Below, one piece after another: positions 33,756 through 40,585 of a stretch of 40,585 nt of DNA. The position numbers and the translations under genes were made by a program. Numbering within the stretch: the first letter of the stretch is position 1; the number at the start of each line of letters is the position of its first letter. The stretch covers positions 1-40,585 of the forward strand of contig JBBITX010000004.1 in assembly GCA_037440545.1 (NCBI GenBank), read 5' to 3'. This DNA comes from JAVZIQ01 sp037440545. GTDB taxonomy: Archaea > Thermoproteota > Bathyarchaeia > Bathyarchaeales > Bathycorpusculaceae. The notes under the pieces are model-generated. The model saw only the letters and a list, made by a program, of their open reading frames with translations. It was not told the origin of the DNA and made no database searches.

Positions 33756-34244
33756 ACCTGCTTTTTCTCTTCTTAAAAAGTCTCCTATGTCCATAATGTT
33801 TTTAACTGCCAAGCCTTTTTTCAGTTTTCCAAGGCTTTTTGTTATTTTTCCAAAGCCGAGACATTCGCCGTGCTTATTCATAACCAGAGTGTAGGATCCC
33901 GCCTCATCCATTCCCTCAAAAGTCAAGATTCCCTCCCTAAATATGTCTCTGCCGCATACGAAGAGCCAAGCTGACTTGTCGTCCACGAAAACCCTGTTTT
34001 CAGATTTTTCTGCGAGCATAAAAAGCAGTGGAAAGCTGGGAGAAAACATTTCTGTCTTAGCTTCTCCAAGGTAGGTTCCGGCATAAAGCCAATTCTTTTT
34101 TTGCCGAGCTATTTTGGAGATCTCTCTGGTTAGAAGGAAGAGTTTACCCTTTCTATTCACAGTTAACTTTCTCTCTATGCTTATTTGAGCTTTAAAAAGT
34201 CTTGCAAAATTAGCAATAGGGTCTTTCATATGCTTTATCCTCAT
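33744..34244 (-). CDS. PUA-domain protein (Nip7-like) beside the rRNA methyltransferase
   Basis: About 166 residues. N-terminal half includes KKNWLYAGTYLGEAKTEMF, with SPSFPLLFMLAEKSENRV next, resembling archaeal and eukaryotic Nip7-like pre-PUA domains. The C-terminal PUA half has WLFVCGRDIFREGILTF and LVMNKHGECLGFGKI. Nip7-type proteins bind U-rich pre-rRNA in ribosome assembly. ATG 34244 overlaps the methyltransferase stop as ATGA, which fixes the start and couples the two. The likely role is to present rRNA to the methyltransferase, or act with it in assembly; that is inference. Confidence 0.82.
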   Translation of the reverse strand: MRIKHMKDPIANFARLFKAQISIERKLTVNRKGKLFLLTREISKIARQKKNWLYAGTYLGEAKTEMFSPSFPLLFMLAEKSENRVFVDDKSAWLFVCGRDIFREGILTFEGMDEAGSYTLVMNKHGECLGFGKITKSLGKLKKGLAVKNIMDIGDFLRREKAGLEA

Positions 34245-35119
34245 GCCCTTTTGAGTTTGCATACGAAGAAGCCTTGGGTTTCACCTGGCCATATCCTTCT
34301 GCAGTTTTTAATTGAGCTGTCAAGTTTTTTGCCGAAGATTTCTGTGGGTGAAGCTTCCCCGTAGCAGTTTATTTTTTCAACTTTTAAGTTTAGGTTTTCC
34401 AAAGCCCAGTTGATGTTTAGCTCATTTTCCTCAGGTTCCAGGGAGCATGTGGCGTAAACTATTTCGCCGTCTTCTTTAATGGTTTGCGATGCTTCTTTGA
34501 GTATTTCTCTTTGAAGCTTAGCGTTTCTCTCCACATCCCTTAATGTCCTTTTTTTAAACCATTCTTTGTCTGTGGCGAAGTTTCCTGAGCATGGAACGTC
34601 GAGGAGGATTCTGTCAAATTTAACTCCAAGCTTTGAGGCTTTTCTTGCGTCAAGTTGATAGACCACTGTGTTTTTAACTCGACAGCGTTCAAGATGGTTT
34701 GTAAGGGCTTTTAGCCTTCTCCTGTTAATGTCTAAGGCAACTATCAAACCTGTGTTTTCCATAAGATCTGCAAGCTGAACTGTTTTTCCACCTGGAGCTG
34801 CACAGGCATCTAAAACAGTTTTACCCTTCAAATTTGAGAATAGGGTTGCAGGAATTTGAGCGGCTGCTTCCTGAATCGAGTAGTAGCCCAAAAGGTATTC
34901 AATGGATGCGCCTGGAGAAAACTTTGAATCTGCAACCCAAAAACCGTTTTTGAGAAATGGAATCTCCTCAAGTGTTAAGCCTAACTTAATAAGCCTATCA
35001 ACAATGCCTAGGCCTCCAGTGTTCATTAAATTTATTCTAATAGCCTGTCTCAGCCTAGCCTCTTTGAAATCCCATCCTAACATCCTATAACGATTCAAAA
35101 AGAACTTTTCCCCACGCAT
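34241..35119 (-). CDS. RsmB/NOL1/NOP2/Sun-family RNA m5C methyltransferase
   Basis: SAM-dependent cytosine-5 methyltransferase of 292 residues. SAM motif DACAAPGGKTVQLADLM, acidic loop VALDINRRRLKAL, motif IV LDVPCSGNFATD with one catalytic Cys, and motif VI ATCSLEPEENE with the second Cys. The C-terminus ends GETQGFFVCKLKRA as in the family. The target is probably rRNA or tRNA; the neighbouring PUA protein and RsmH suggest rRNA, but that is inference. Second gene of the rsmH-NSUN-PUA run; about 18 bp after rsmH. Confidence 0.94.
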   Translation of the reverse strand: MRGEKFFLNRYRMLGWDFKEARLRQAIRINLMNTGGLGIVDRLIKLGLTLEEIPFLKNGFWVADSKFSPGASIEYLLGYYSIQEAAAQIPATLFSNLKGKTVLDACAAPGGKTVQLADLMENTGLIVALDINRRRLKALTNHLERCRVKNTVVYQLDARKASKLGVKFDRILLDVPCSGNFATDKEWFKKRTLRDVERNAKLQREILKEASQTIKEDGEIVYATCSLEPEENELNINWALENLNLKVEKINCYGEASPTEIFGKKLDSSIKNCRRIWPGETQGFFVCKLKRA

Positions 35120-35137
35120 TTGGCATATGCCCCTGTA

Positions 35138-36040
35138 TTAAAGTTTTTGAGCTGCCCTAAGTCTTGCAGAGCGAGCCCTTGGGTTTTGAGCCACTTCCCC
35201 ATGGGAAGGCCTTAAAGGCTTCTTTGTCAAAATCTTAATCAACCCTTCCCTGGATTTTTCTCTGAGAAAGTTTTTGGCGATTCTGTCCTCCAAAGAGTGG
35301 AAGGATATTATCACAAGTCTACCACAGCTCTTCATAACCTCTAGTGTTTGAGGCAAAGCCTTTTCGAAATTTTCCAATTCGCTATTGACAGCTATCCTTA
35401 AAGCCTGGAAAGTTTTTGTGGCGAAATGTATTCTACCCCTGTGATACCATCTTGGCGTGGCCTTCTCAACTGCCATAACTAAATCTAGAGTTGTTGTTAA
35501 AGGCCTTGATTTCACTATTTCCATGGCTATTTTATTGGCAAATCTCTCCTGTCCATAAACCCTTAAAAGTCTCTCAATCTCCTTTTTCTGCCAGAAGTTC
35601 AAAATTTTTTCGGCGGTAAGGGGGTTTTCAGGACTGTACCTCATGTCTAAAGGTTCATTCCTGTAAAAAGAGAAGCCCCTACCACTTTCTTCAATGTGCC
35701 AACTTGACAGGCCGAGATCGAAGAGCACGCCTGCAACAGATGTGAAGCCGAACTCTTTTGCAATGGAGCTTAGGTTAGCGTAGTTACCGCAGACTGGTAT
35801 TAGCCTCTTCTCATATGAAGTGCCTTTAACCATGTTTTTCACATTTTCTATAATGTTCGGGTCGCAGTCTATGCCTAAAACTCTACCTTCTGGACTGTTT
35901 CTTTCAAGTATGGCCTTTGCATGGCCTCCCTCTCCAATTGTGCAGTCTATGAAATCCTCGTTTGGCTTAGGATCAAGATAGCCTAAAACTTCGTTTTTCA
36001 TAACTGGGAGGTGCAAATTTAACCCAGATATGTTAAACAT
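35138..36040 (-). CDS. rsmH: 16S rRNA (cytosine1402-N4)-methyltransferase RsmH (MraW), bacterial type
   Basis: 300 residues with the whole RsmH signature. These include the HLPVMKNEVLGYL start, SAM motif DCTIGEGGHAKAIL, LGIDCDPNII, GVLFDLGLSSWHIEESGRGF and EPLDMRYSPENP. Then come ATKTFQALRIAVNSELE, IISFHSLEDRIAKNFLRE and the C-terminal VAQNPRARSARLR. RsmH N4-methylates C1402 of 16S rRNA at the decoding centre. It is nearly universal in bacteria and uncommon in archaea, so transfer from bacteria at some point is plausible; base composition looks like the neighbours. The N-terminus could also be TTG 36016, since a TATA-like TTATAAAGG at 36048-36058 predicts transcription from about 36030. Confidence 0.94.
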   Translation of the reverse strand: MFNISGLNLHLPVMKNEVLGYLDPKPNEDFIDCTIGEGGHAKAILERNSPEGRVLGIDCDPNIIENVKNMVKGTSYEKRLIPVCGNYANLSSIAKEFGFTSVAGVLFDLGLSSWHIEESGRGFSFYRNEPLDMRYSPENPLTAEKILNFWQKKEIERLLRVYGQERFANKIAMEIVKSRPLTTTLDLVMAVEKATPRWYHRGRIHFATKTFQALRIAVNSELENFEKALPQTLEVMKSCGRLVIISFHSLEDRIAKNFLREKSREGLIKILTKKPLRPSHGEVAQNPRARSARLRAAQKL

Positions 36041-36047
36041 AAAAATC

Positions 36048-36058
36048 CTTTATAACCT
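36048..36058 (-). promoter_or_regulatory. TATA-like element for the rsmH operon
   Basis: Minus-strand GGTTATAAAGG. Predicted transcription start is about 36030, inside the longest rsmH reading frame, so either the gene begins at TTG 36016 or another promoter is used. The remaining intergenic sequence to 36232 is AT-rich spacer. Confidence 0.35.
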
Positions 36059-36232
36059 TTAGACGGCCGAATCTTCCATGGCTTATAGTTCTATAGAAAA
36101 GCTTTAGAAAATTAAAGCAGCCAATATGCAAGATAATTCAGACTAAAGGTTTTAAAATTAGAAAAATATTTTTAAGCTTTCAGAGTTCTGCTCTATTGCA
36201 GTTTATGCTTTTTCATTTTTGATTTTTTGGTT

Positions 36233-38083
36233 CTAGCTCAGAATGATTTCTTTTATCTGAGTTAGGTCTCCCAAGGCGTTTAGTTTCACTTTTCCGTCCG
36301 ATATTGTGTATAGGATGTCTTCTATATAGAGTATTCTTTTCAATTCGTATCCGCCATTTCCATCTTGGTGGGTTATGCTTCCTTTAAATTTGAAGCCTTC
36401 TAGAGTTATGTTGAAGACGTATGCGCCTTGCCAATAGCCCTTAGTGTAGCTTTCTTCTTTTTCATTTTGTATTTCTATTTCGGCCCAGCTTATTGTTATT
36501 GGGAGTGCTAGAAGCTGTTTTTGCTTGTTGAATAGGAAGGCTTTGTGGTCTGACAGGACTGTTGTGGTTGCCCATTGTGTTTTCATTGTTTCGCTTGGAA
36601 TTAGATATTTATCTATTTCCTTAGGATTTTCGACTTCTGTAACGTTGTATAGGGATAGCTTTACTCTGGAATCTTCCATGCCTATGCCTATCATGTGATT
36701 TTGGTCATATGGGTGTAGGTATCCTGAGAATCCCTCTATTTCAAGGAAGCCTAAAACCTTTGGTTTATATGGGTTTCCAACATCTATTACGAAGAATGGG
36801 TCTTTCTGGTAGAATGTTACAAGGTAACATCTTTCACCTATGAATCTCGCTGAGTATATTCTTTTGCCTGGATCCAGGTTTGTGAGTTTTCCAACGGTGG
36901 TCAGGTTCATGTCCAATATGAATACGTTGTTGGTGGATTTGTCTCCCCACCCTGTTGTTGTGGCTATTCTGAAGAAGCCTTTGTACTCATCCATGCTGAA
37001 CTGGTTTAGTACGTGTCCAGAAACATATCCTGTTGCCTGCCATTCTATTTTATCCCCGTCTAGTTTAACCCGGTATATTGCTGTTTCATATTGCGGCTCT
37101 CCCACTTCTGCTGATAGAATCCAAAGGTTTATGTTTGGAACTGCCAGGTACATGTTTTCCATTGAAACGTACATGCATGAAGTTGCGCTTTTCAAAATTG
37201 TCTCATAGGTCGGCTGCTTAGCATCGTCTAAAATGTTTACAGCAACTACTGTCGTGAAGGAGTAAGATGCGTCTGAAACATTAATGTATCGAACCTCGTT
37301 TGGCTGAACAACCTTAACGTTTTCGCCTTGAATAATTTTGGGAAGGTCAACCTCGAAATCCGTCACATTAGTTTCGCTTGGCCTAATAGCTGGCTTTGTT
37401 ACAACTGCATAGAGGTAGTTGCCAATCATCCTTGAACCTGAAATGTAGCCCGTTAGGCTTAGATTCCTAGTCAGTTTTGGCTGGGATCTGTTTGAAATGT
37501 CATAAACGTTTATGAAGGCCTCCTCAGCGTAAACATACGGTAAAGCTTTGAGTGGCCCCATGCCAGACAGTCCTAATACGGCAAGCTTATCACCGTTTAT
37601 GTAAACTTCTAAATTGTAAGTTTCTTTCAGGGATATCTTTGAAAGCACATCAGACATGTCTGGCGGATAAGCCCTCAAAATGTAAACGTTTTCGCCTGAA
37701 ACCACGTATAGGTAGTTTCCGTCAGTTTTGACGATGTCTGCTTCGTCTACGCCTTCAACCTGAATGTTCGTCGTCGAATACTCCCGCGCGCTAGTTTCGG
37801 AACCTGTAATTGTAGGGGCTGGGACAGGAGCTTGAACAAATGGTAAGCCTTTATCTAAACCCCCTTGACTGGAGAAGACCGTATATTTTGCCTCAACCAT
37901 TTCCATGTTTGTTTTAATGAAGTTTTTCAGCTCTTCATAGCTTGAAAATGTGTTAAGCCCAGGGAAAACCTGCTGGATTATCGGTTGAACTCCGAAGTTG
38001 TAGCATAGGGTTGCAAGCAAAACTGCCAATAACACCGCTGCAAAACCATAGGCAACTGTTTTCCGTTTAATTTCTCTCTGCAT
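36233..38083 (-). CDS. Membrane-anchored beta-propeller protein (Beta_propel family)
   Basis: 616 residues. One N-terminal membrane helix (about 11-30, VAYGFAAVLLAVLLATLCYN) acts as a signal anchor, and the rest is predicted extracellular. The conserved start of the propeller family is YSTTNIQVEGVDEADIVKTDG, shortened; repeated blade patterns such as DGNYLYVVSG, RYINVSD and KLTNLDPGK follow. Several Asn-x-Ser/Thr sites are consistent with surface exposure. Function is unknown; it may bind ligands or cell-surface partners. The membrane winged-helix gene lies 85 bp upstream on the same strand and could control it. Confidence 0.88.
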   Translation of the reverse strand: MQREIKRKTVAYGFAAVLLAVLLATLCYNFGVQPIIQQVFPGLNTFSSYEELKNFIKTNMEMVEAKYTVFSSQGGLDKGLPFVQAPVPAPTITGSETSAREYSTTNIQVEGVDEADIVKTDGNYLYVVSGENVYILRAYPPDMSDVLSKISLKETYNLEVYINGDKLAVLGLSGMGPLKALPYVYAEEAFINVYDISNRSQPKLTRNLSLTGYISGSRMIGNYLYAVVTKPAIRPSETNVTDFEVDLPKIIQGENVKVVQPNEVRYINVSDASYSFTTVVAVNILDDAKQPTYETILKSATSCMYVSMENMYLAVPNINLWILSAEVGEPQYETAIYRVKLDGDKIEWQATGYVSGHVLNQFSMDEYKGFFRIATTTGWGDKSTNNVFILDMNLTTVGKLTNLDPGKRIYSARFIGERCYLVTFYQKDPFFVIDVGNPYKPKVLGFLEIEGFSGYLHPYDQNHMIGIGMEDSRVKLSLYNVTEVENPKEIDKYLIPSETMKTQWATTTVLSDHKAFLFNKQKQLLALPITISWAEIEIQNEKEESYTKGYWQGAYVFNITLEGFKFKGSITHQDGNGGYELKRILYIEDILYTISDGKVKLNALGDLTQIKEIILS

Positions 38084-38168
38084 TTTATTACACCGCCCAT
38101 ATATAAAGTGGCAGGAAATATTTTATGCTAATTTTTGGTACGTTCTGTCCAGAAACTAGAACATAGAT

Positions 38169-38618
38169 CTAGAATGGCTTTTGACGCCAAACCCTTAAGG
38201 CTTCATACCAGAATACAGCTGTAACAATGAGGCCGAAAAATAATATGAAAAGGTTTTCACGGGAAAGACTATGCATCAAAAATGTGAGGTAAGCCAAATA
38301 AAAGGCTGTTGAGAAGACTGCGTAAAAGAAGAACCTTGGGAAAAGAAGCCTGCCCAGCTTAACGAACTGCCTTAGCACGCCAATCTTAACCTCGCTGACC
38401 AAGGAGTACATGCCCCCTACATCCTGTTTCTGAACTAGGCCTAACTCGCGCAGCTGTTCTAAATGGTGGGCTGCAACACTTGGGCTGCTGAAGCGCAGGG
38501 CTTTCTGAACTTCACGCACACTCATAGGACGCCCACTCCTTAAAAGAAGCCAGTAAACCTTCCAGGCTTTTCCGCGAAGAGCATACTCAAAAGCGGCCTC
38601 ATTTTCCTTATCCAACAA
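38169..38618 (-). CDS. Winged-helix protein with two membrane helices
   Basis: 149 residues. N-terminal ArsR-like winged helix (about 15-75): YWLLLRSGRPMSVREVQKAL, then a recognition helix SSPSVAAHHLEQLRELGLV and a wing KQDVGGMYSLV. Two hydrophobic helices (about 92-113 and 122-140) end the protein. It is a membrane-tethered one-component regulator or sensor, upstream of the beta-propeller gene in the same direction. TTG start(s) at 38618/38615. What it senses is unknown. Confidence 0.85.
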   Translation of the reverse strand: MLDKENEAAFEYALRGKAWKVYWLLLRSGRPMSVREVQKALRFSSPSVAAHHLEQLRELGLVQKQDVGGMYSLVSEVKIGVLRQFVKLGRLLFPRFFFYAVFSTAFYLAYLTFLMHSLSRENLFILFFGLIVTAVFWYEALRVWRQKPF

Positions 38619-38724
38619 ACATCACACTTATCATACATTAAATGCTTCAAACTAAAAAGTCTAGCGTGACCAGATTAAAGAAGGGTTTTTATTGGCTTCA
38701 TGTCTGGATGGTTATCAATAATTG

Positions 38725-38743
38725 AAGCTTGCTCTCCAAGCTT
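38725..38743. repeat. Inverted repeat in the divergent promoter region
   Basis: AAGCTTG and CAAGCTT with a 5-base spacer, between the membrane winged-helix gene and the ECF S-component gene. A possible regulator site or a hairpin; no other support. Confidence 0.35.
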
Positions 38744-38779
38744 GAAAGTGCTATTAAGATTAGAGCATGTTATGTTGAT

Positions 38780-38797
38780 GTTTAAACATGTTTAAAC
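38780..38797. promoter_or_regulatory. Perfect 18-bp palindrome, candidate operator overlapping a TATA-like element
   Basis: GTTTAAACATGTTTAAAC reads the same on both strands and is also a direct repeat of GTTTAAAC with AT between. It lies 45 bp before ATG 38843. Its TTTAAA core is at the distance expected of a TATA box for a start near 38819, so a bound dimer would block transcription. Unlike random AT palindromes it contains two identical half-sites. Confidence 0.5.
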
Positions 38798-38842
38798 AAT
38801 TCATACGGAATCTTTATCTAAACTCCTGATAGAGGATGAATT

Positions 38843-39649
38843 ATGAAAGGCCCGAAACATCCATCTTCATTGCTTTTCGTTGCAGCATCTTTATGTGCCG
38901 CCCTGTATGCTGTGGGGTGTTATGCAACCGCCTATATACCTTCTCCATGGGGTTTCGGTCAATTTAGACCTGCTGTTATAATTCCATCCCTTTTCGGAGC
39001 TATTTTTGGGCCACTTCCCGCGGCTATAGGTGCTGCTGTCGGCACATTGATAGCTGACTCAATTAAGCATGGCACGCTCTACATGGGAAGTTTATTAGCG
39101 GCCGTTCCAGGCAACTTTATAGGATTCTACCTGTTTGGTTATATTCTTAAGAAAAAGTTTAATTGGACGAGGTTTATTTCAGCATCAGTTGCCACATTAA
39201 TTATTGGGAATGCAATTATTGCTTTTCTCTATGTTTTCTTATTTAGGGCTATTTATTTGCAAGCCCTTGAATTTTCTCCCTCCGTGCTAACCTTTCTATC
39301 TTTTGGTTTAACCATTTATTGGTTCGTGACAATGCTGCCTTTCATTCTTGTTGTAACGCCAATACTTATCCGAGCAGTTGCCATTGCCACACCGTCAATT
39401 GTGCCTGAAGAAGTACGCACTAACAGTTTGAAAACAGAATTTCCCAAAAAATCTTTCAGCTTGGCAGTTGTTGTCCCTGGATTGATTATGATAATCATTG
39501 GACTTGCCACCACATACACACCGCTGGGAGTTTTTACAGCCAGTGCGGGCAAGCTTACCAGTACATTATTGATAGAATTAATGTATTACATGGGTGGATC
39601 TGCCCTTATATTAGTAGGGCTTGCAGCCATGATTCAAAAAAGGACTTAA
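38843..39649 (+). CDS. ECF-transporter S-component-like membrane protein
   Basis: 268 residues, about seven membrane helices. The N-terminal half has FRPAVIIPSLFGAIFGPLPA and AIGAAVGTLIADSIKHGTLY, then AAVPGNFIGFYLFGYIL. This Pro/Gly pattern belongs to ECF-type substrate-binding (S) components, which capture vitamins or metals for a shared energizing module. The substrate is not determinable from sequence. No EcfA or EcfT gene is adjacent, consistent with a shared module encoded elsewhere. ATG 38843 has a GAGG seven bases upstream. A palindrome in the promoter suggests regulation by ligand. Confidence 0.8.
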   Translation: MKGPKHPSSLLFVAASLCAALYAVGCYATAYIPSPWGFGQFRPAVIIPSLFGAIFGPLPAAIGAAVGTLIADSIKHGTLYMGSLLAAVPGNFIGFYLFGYILKKKFNWTRFISASVATLIIGNAIIAFLYVFLFRAIYLQALEFSPSVLTFLSFGLTIYWFVTMLPFILVVTPILIRAVAIATPSIVPEEVRTNSLKTEFPKKSFSLAVVVPGLIMIIIGLATTYTPLGVFTASAGKLTSTLLIELMYYMGGSALILVGLAAMIQKRT

Positions 39650-39733
39650 AACATTTAGCTTTTCCCAGCATAATAGGCATATCATGGGCTTTTTCAATTG
39701 TATACGATGAGCTTCAGCTCTGCTGAGGCTCCG

Positions 39734-40216
39734 CTAAAGTTTTTCACGGCCCTTCATGTAATAGGGTTTTATTGTCTCCAGAATCTCTTCTAAAAATTTA
39801 GCTTTATCAGAATCTCCTTTTTTAACATAGTATTGTAAGATGGCTCTTAAGAACGCCTCAAGGGAAGCTGGTGGACAATGCCACTTTTCTCTAGGAAGAT
39901 TTCCAAGCTCAGCCCTAACCATATCCATTAACCTCTCTATTACCTCCACGACACTATTATCGTAGGCTAAAAGCTCATCCAAACTTCTTCCCTTAACAAT
40001 CTCTGTAAGGGCTGAAGCAGAGGCTATTGTTGCAAAACACCCAAGCGAAGTGAATGCAGCATCCACAATTACTCCGTCAACAATTTTAATGTAAATGTCA
40101 GTTACATCACCACAGATGGGATTCTGAACCTTTCCATGTCCATCTGCGCCTTCAATGACACCCACATTACGTGGATTCCTAAAATGTTCAAGAACCTTAG
40201 CGCCAACCTCAACCAT
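39734..40216 (-). CDS. iscU: Iron-sulfur cluster scaffold IscU/NifU N-terminal type
   Basis: About 160 residues. The three scaffold cysteines are NPICGD (with the neighbouring Asp), SLGCFATIASASALTE and KWHCPPASLEA (preceded by the conserved His). Fe-S clusters are assembled on these and passed to client proteins. GTG 40225 is in frame, but ATG 40216, with GGTG upstream, gives the usual start (MVEVGAKVLEHFRNPRN). No cysteine desulfurase gene is adjacent in the window. A C-terminal extension of about 30 residues is charged. Confidence 0.93.
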   Translation of the reverse strand: MVEVGAKVLEHFRNPRNVGVIEGADGHGKVQNPICGDVTDIYIKIVDGVIVDAAFTSLGCFATIASASALTEIVKGRSLDELLAYDNSVVEVIERLMDMVRAELGNLPREKWHCPPASLEAFLRAILQYYVKKGDSDKAKFLEEILETIKPYYMKGREKL

Positions 40217-40225
40217 GACTTGCAC

Positions 40226-40585
40226 CAGTATAAAAACGCGAATTCCAGATTATCAACTTTGCCATACCAACCGAAAAAGATTTACCCATTAGAATGGGTA
40301 CATTGGACTATTTCAAGATTTGTTGTTTATTTAGTTTAGGCTATATTCACGTGCATACTGCAAGCATACAAGTTCGGTGGAGAATACCTAGGCCTAGGGC
40401 AAAGGAGAAGCCCTGCATATAGGACGTGCATAATTTCGTGGAGGTAAGGAACGTTATACAGGGTTGTGGGGAGGCAAACCGCTTCTCGGAGCACAAGCAG
40501 CCGAGGTAAGCTTACAAATCCTTGTTCTATAATACGTATGTTGTGTAGTATGGGCCTATGTGTGGGTGTAGTTTTTTCTGGAATG
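40226..40585. other. Unassigned region at the right edge; possible structured RNA
   Basis: No reading frame convinces. From about 40360 to 40530 GC rises above that of other spacers in the window. Hairpins are visible, for example AGGGC/GCCCT around 40396-40415 and CTCGG/CCGAG near 40485-40505. I compared it by eye with SRP RNA, RNase P RNA and rRNA ends and could not assign it. The region runs off the window. Confidence 0.3.

Noticed and set aside
40360..40530. SRP RNA, RNase P RNA or 23S rRNA 5' end
   Set aside because: Short resemblances such as AAGCAGCC and CGGTGGA exist, but the diagnostic S-domain loop, CR elements and 23S helices could not be laid out.
1..40585. CRISPR arrays, insertion sequences and phage genes
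   Set aside because: No regularly spaced repeats, transposase or phage structural genes seen; the intein is the only mobile element.

Overview
The window is archaeal chromosome, by eye about 40-45% GC, gene-dense, with no IS element, CRISPR array or phage module. Archaeal hallmarks are TFB, aIF1, sn-glycerol-1-phosphate dehydrogenase, a 20S proteasome beta subunit beside the KH/beta-CASP factor aCPSF1, Sm-like protein with eL37, Rad50-Mre11, tRNA-splicing endonuclease and SepF. The mix, including a probable eL22 and a bacterial-type RsmH, suggests a TACK-group archaeon, most likely Bathyarchaeia-like. That placement is inference; no rRNA gene lies in the window.

Layout. 1-2000: tRNA-Gln (its last base lies off the left edge), TFB, a small zinc ribbon and aIF1. 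2003-3150: a saccharopine-dehydrogenase-like gene broken by one frameshift. 3396-8036: class II ribonucleotide reductase carrying a 363-residue intein directly before its radical cysteine, then nicotinate phosphoribosyltransferase. 8132-12579: nitroreductase, a candidate C/D box guide RNA, then a two-domain ABC permease, its ATPase and a DUF47/PhoU-like regulator, with no intact binding-protein gene. 12602-18598: eL22-like protein, a small helical protein, an EamA exporter, rad50-mre11 and an AN1 zinc finger fused to a site-2 protease. 18603-26521: information-processing and housekeeping genes (uS10, HAD phosphatase, eL37-Lsm, PUA protein, SepF, aCPSF1, PsmB, G1PDH, FKBP). 26724-27907: a broken MFS transporter. 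28261-33755: HtrA-type protease, GfcR-like HTH-PRTase, HhH-GPD-like Fe-S protein, and the mtnA-endA-hisS run. 33744-36040: a PUA protein, a NOL1/NOP2/Sun RNA methyltransferase and RsmH, an RNA-modification cluster. 36233-40216: membrane-anchored beta-propeller with a membrane winged-helix protein, an ECF-type S component behind a perfect 18-bp palindrome, and IscU. The last 360 bases hold no gene I can name.

Most notable observation. RsmH is the bacterial enzyme that N4-methylates 16S rRNA C1402. About 26 kb away, 8791-8857 looks like a C/D box guide RNA. Its D guide is complementary to the universal 16S segment CGCCCGUC, and the D-plus-five rule points to the same nucleotide, C1402. In bacteria that base is doubly modified to m4Cm by RsmH and RsmI. 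This genome may instead combine a bacterial-type protein methylase with an archaeal guide RNA. Other notable points are an intein whose first LAGLIDADG motif has lost its acidic residue, an EndA subunit with Thr where the catalytic His is expected, two frameshifted genes, and the eL22-like protein.
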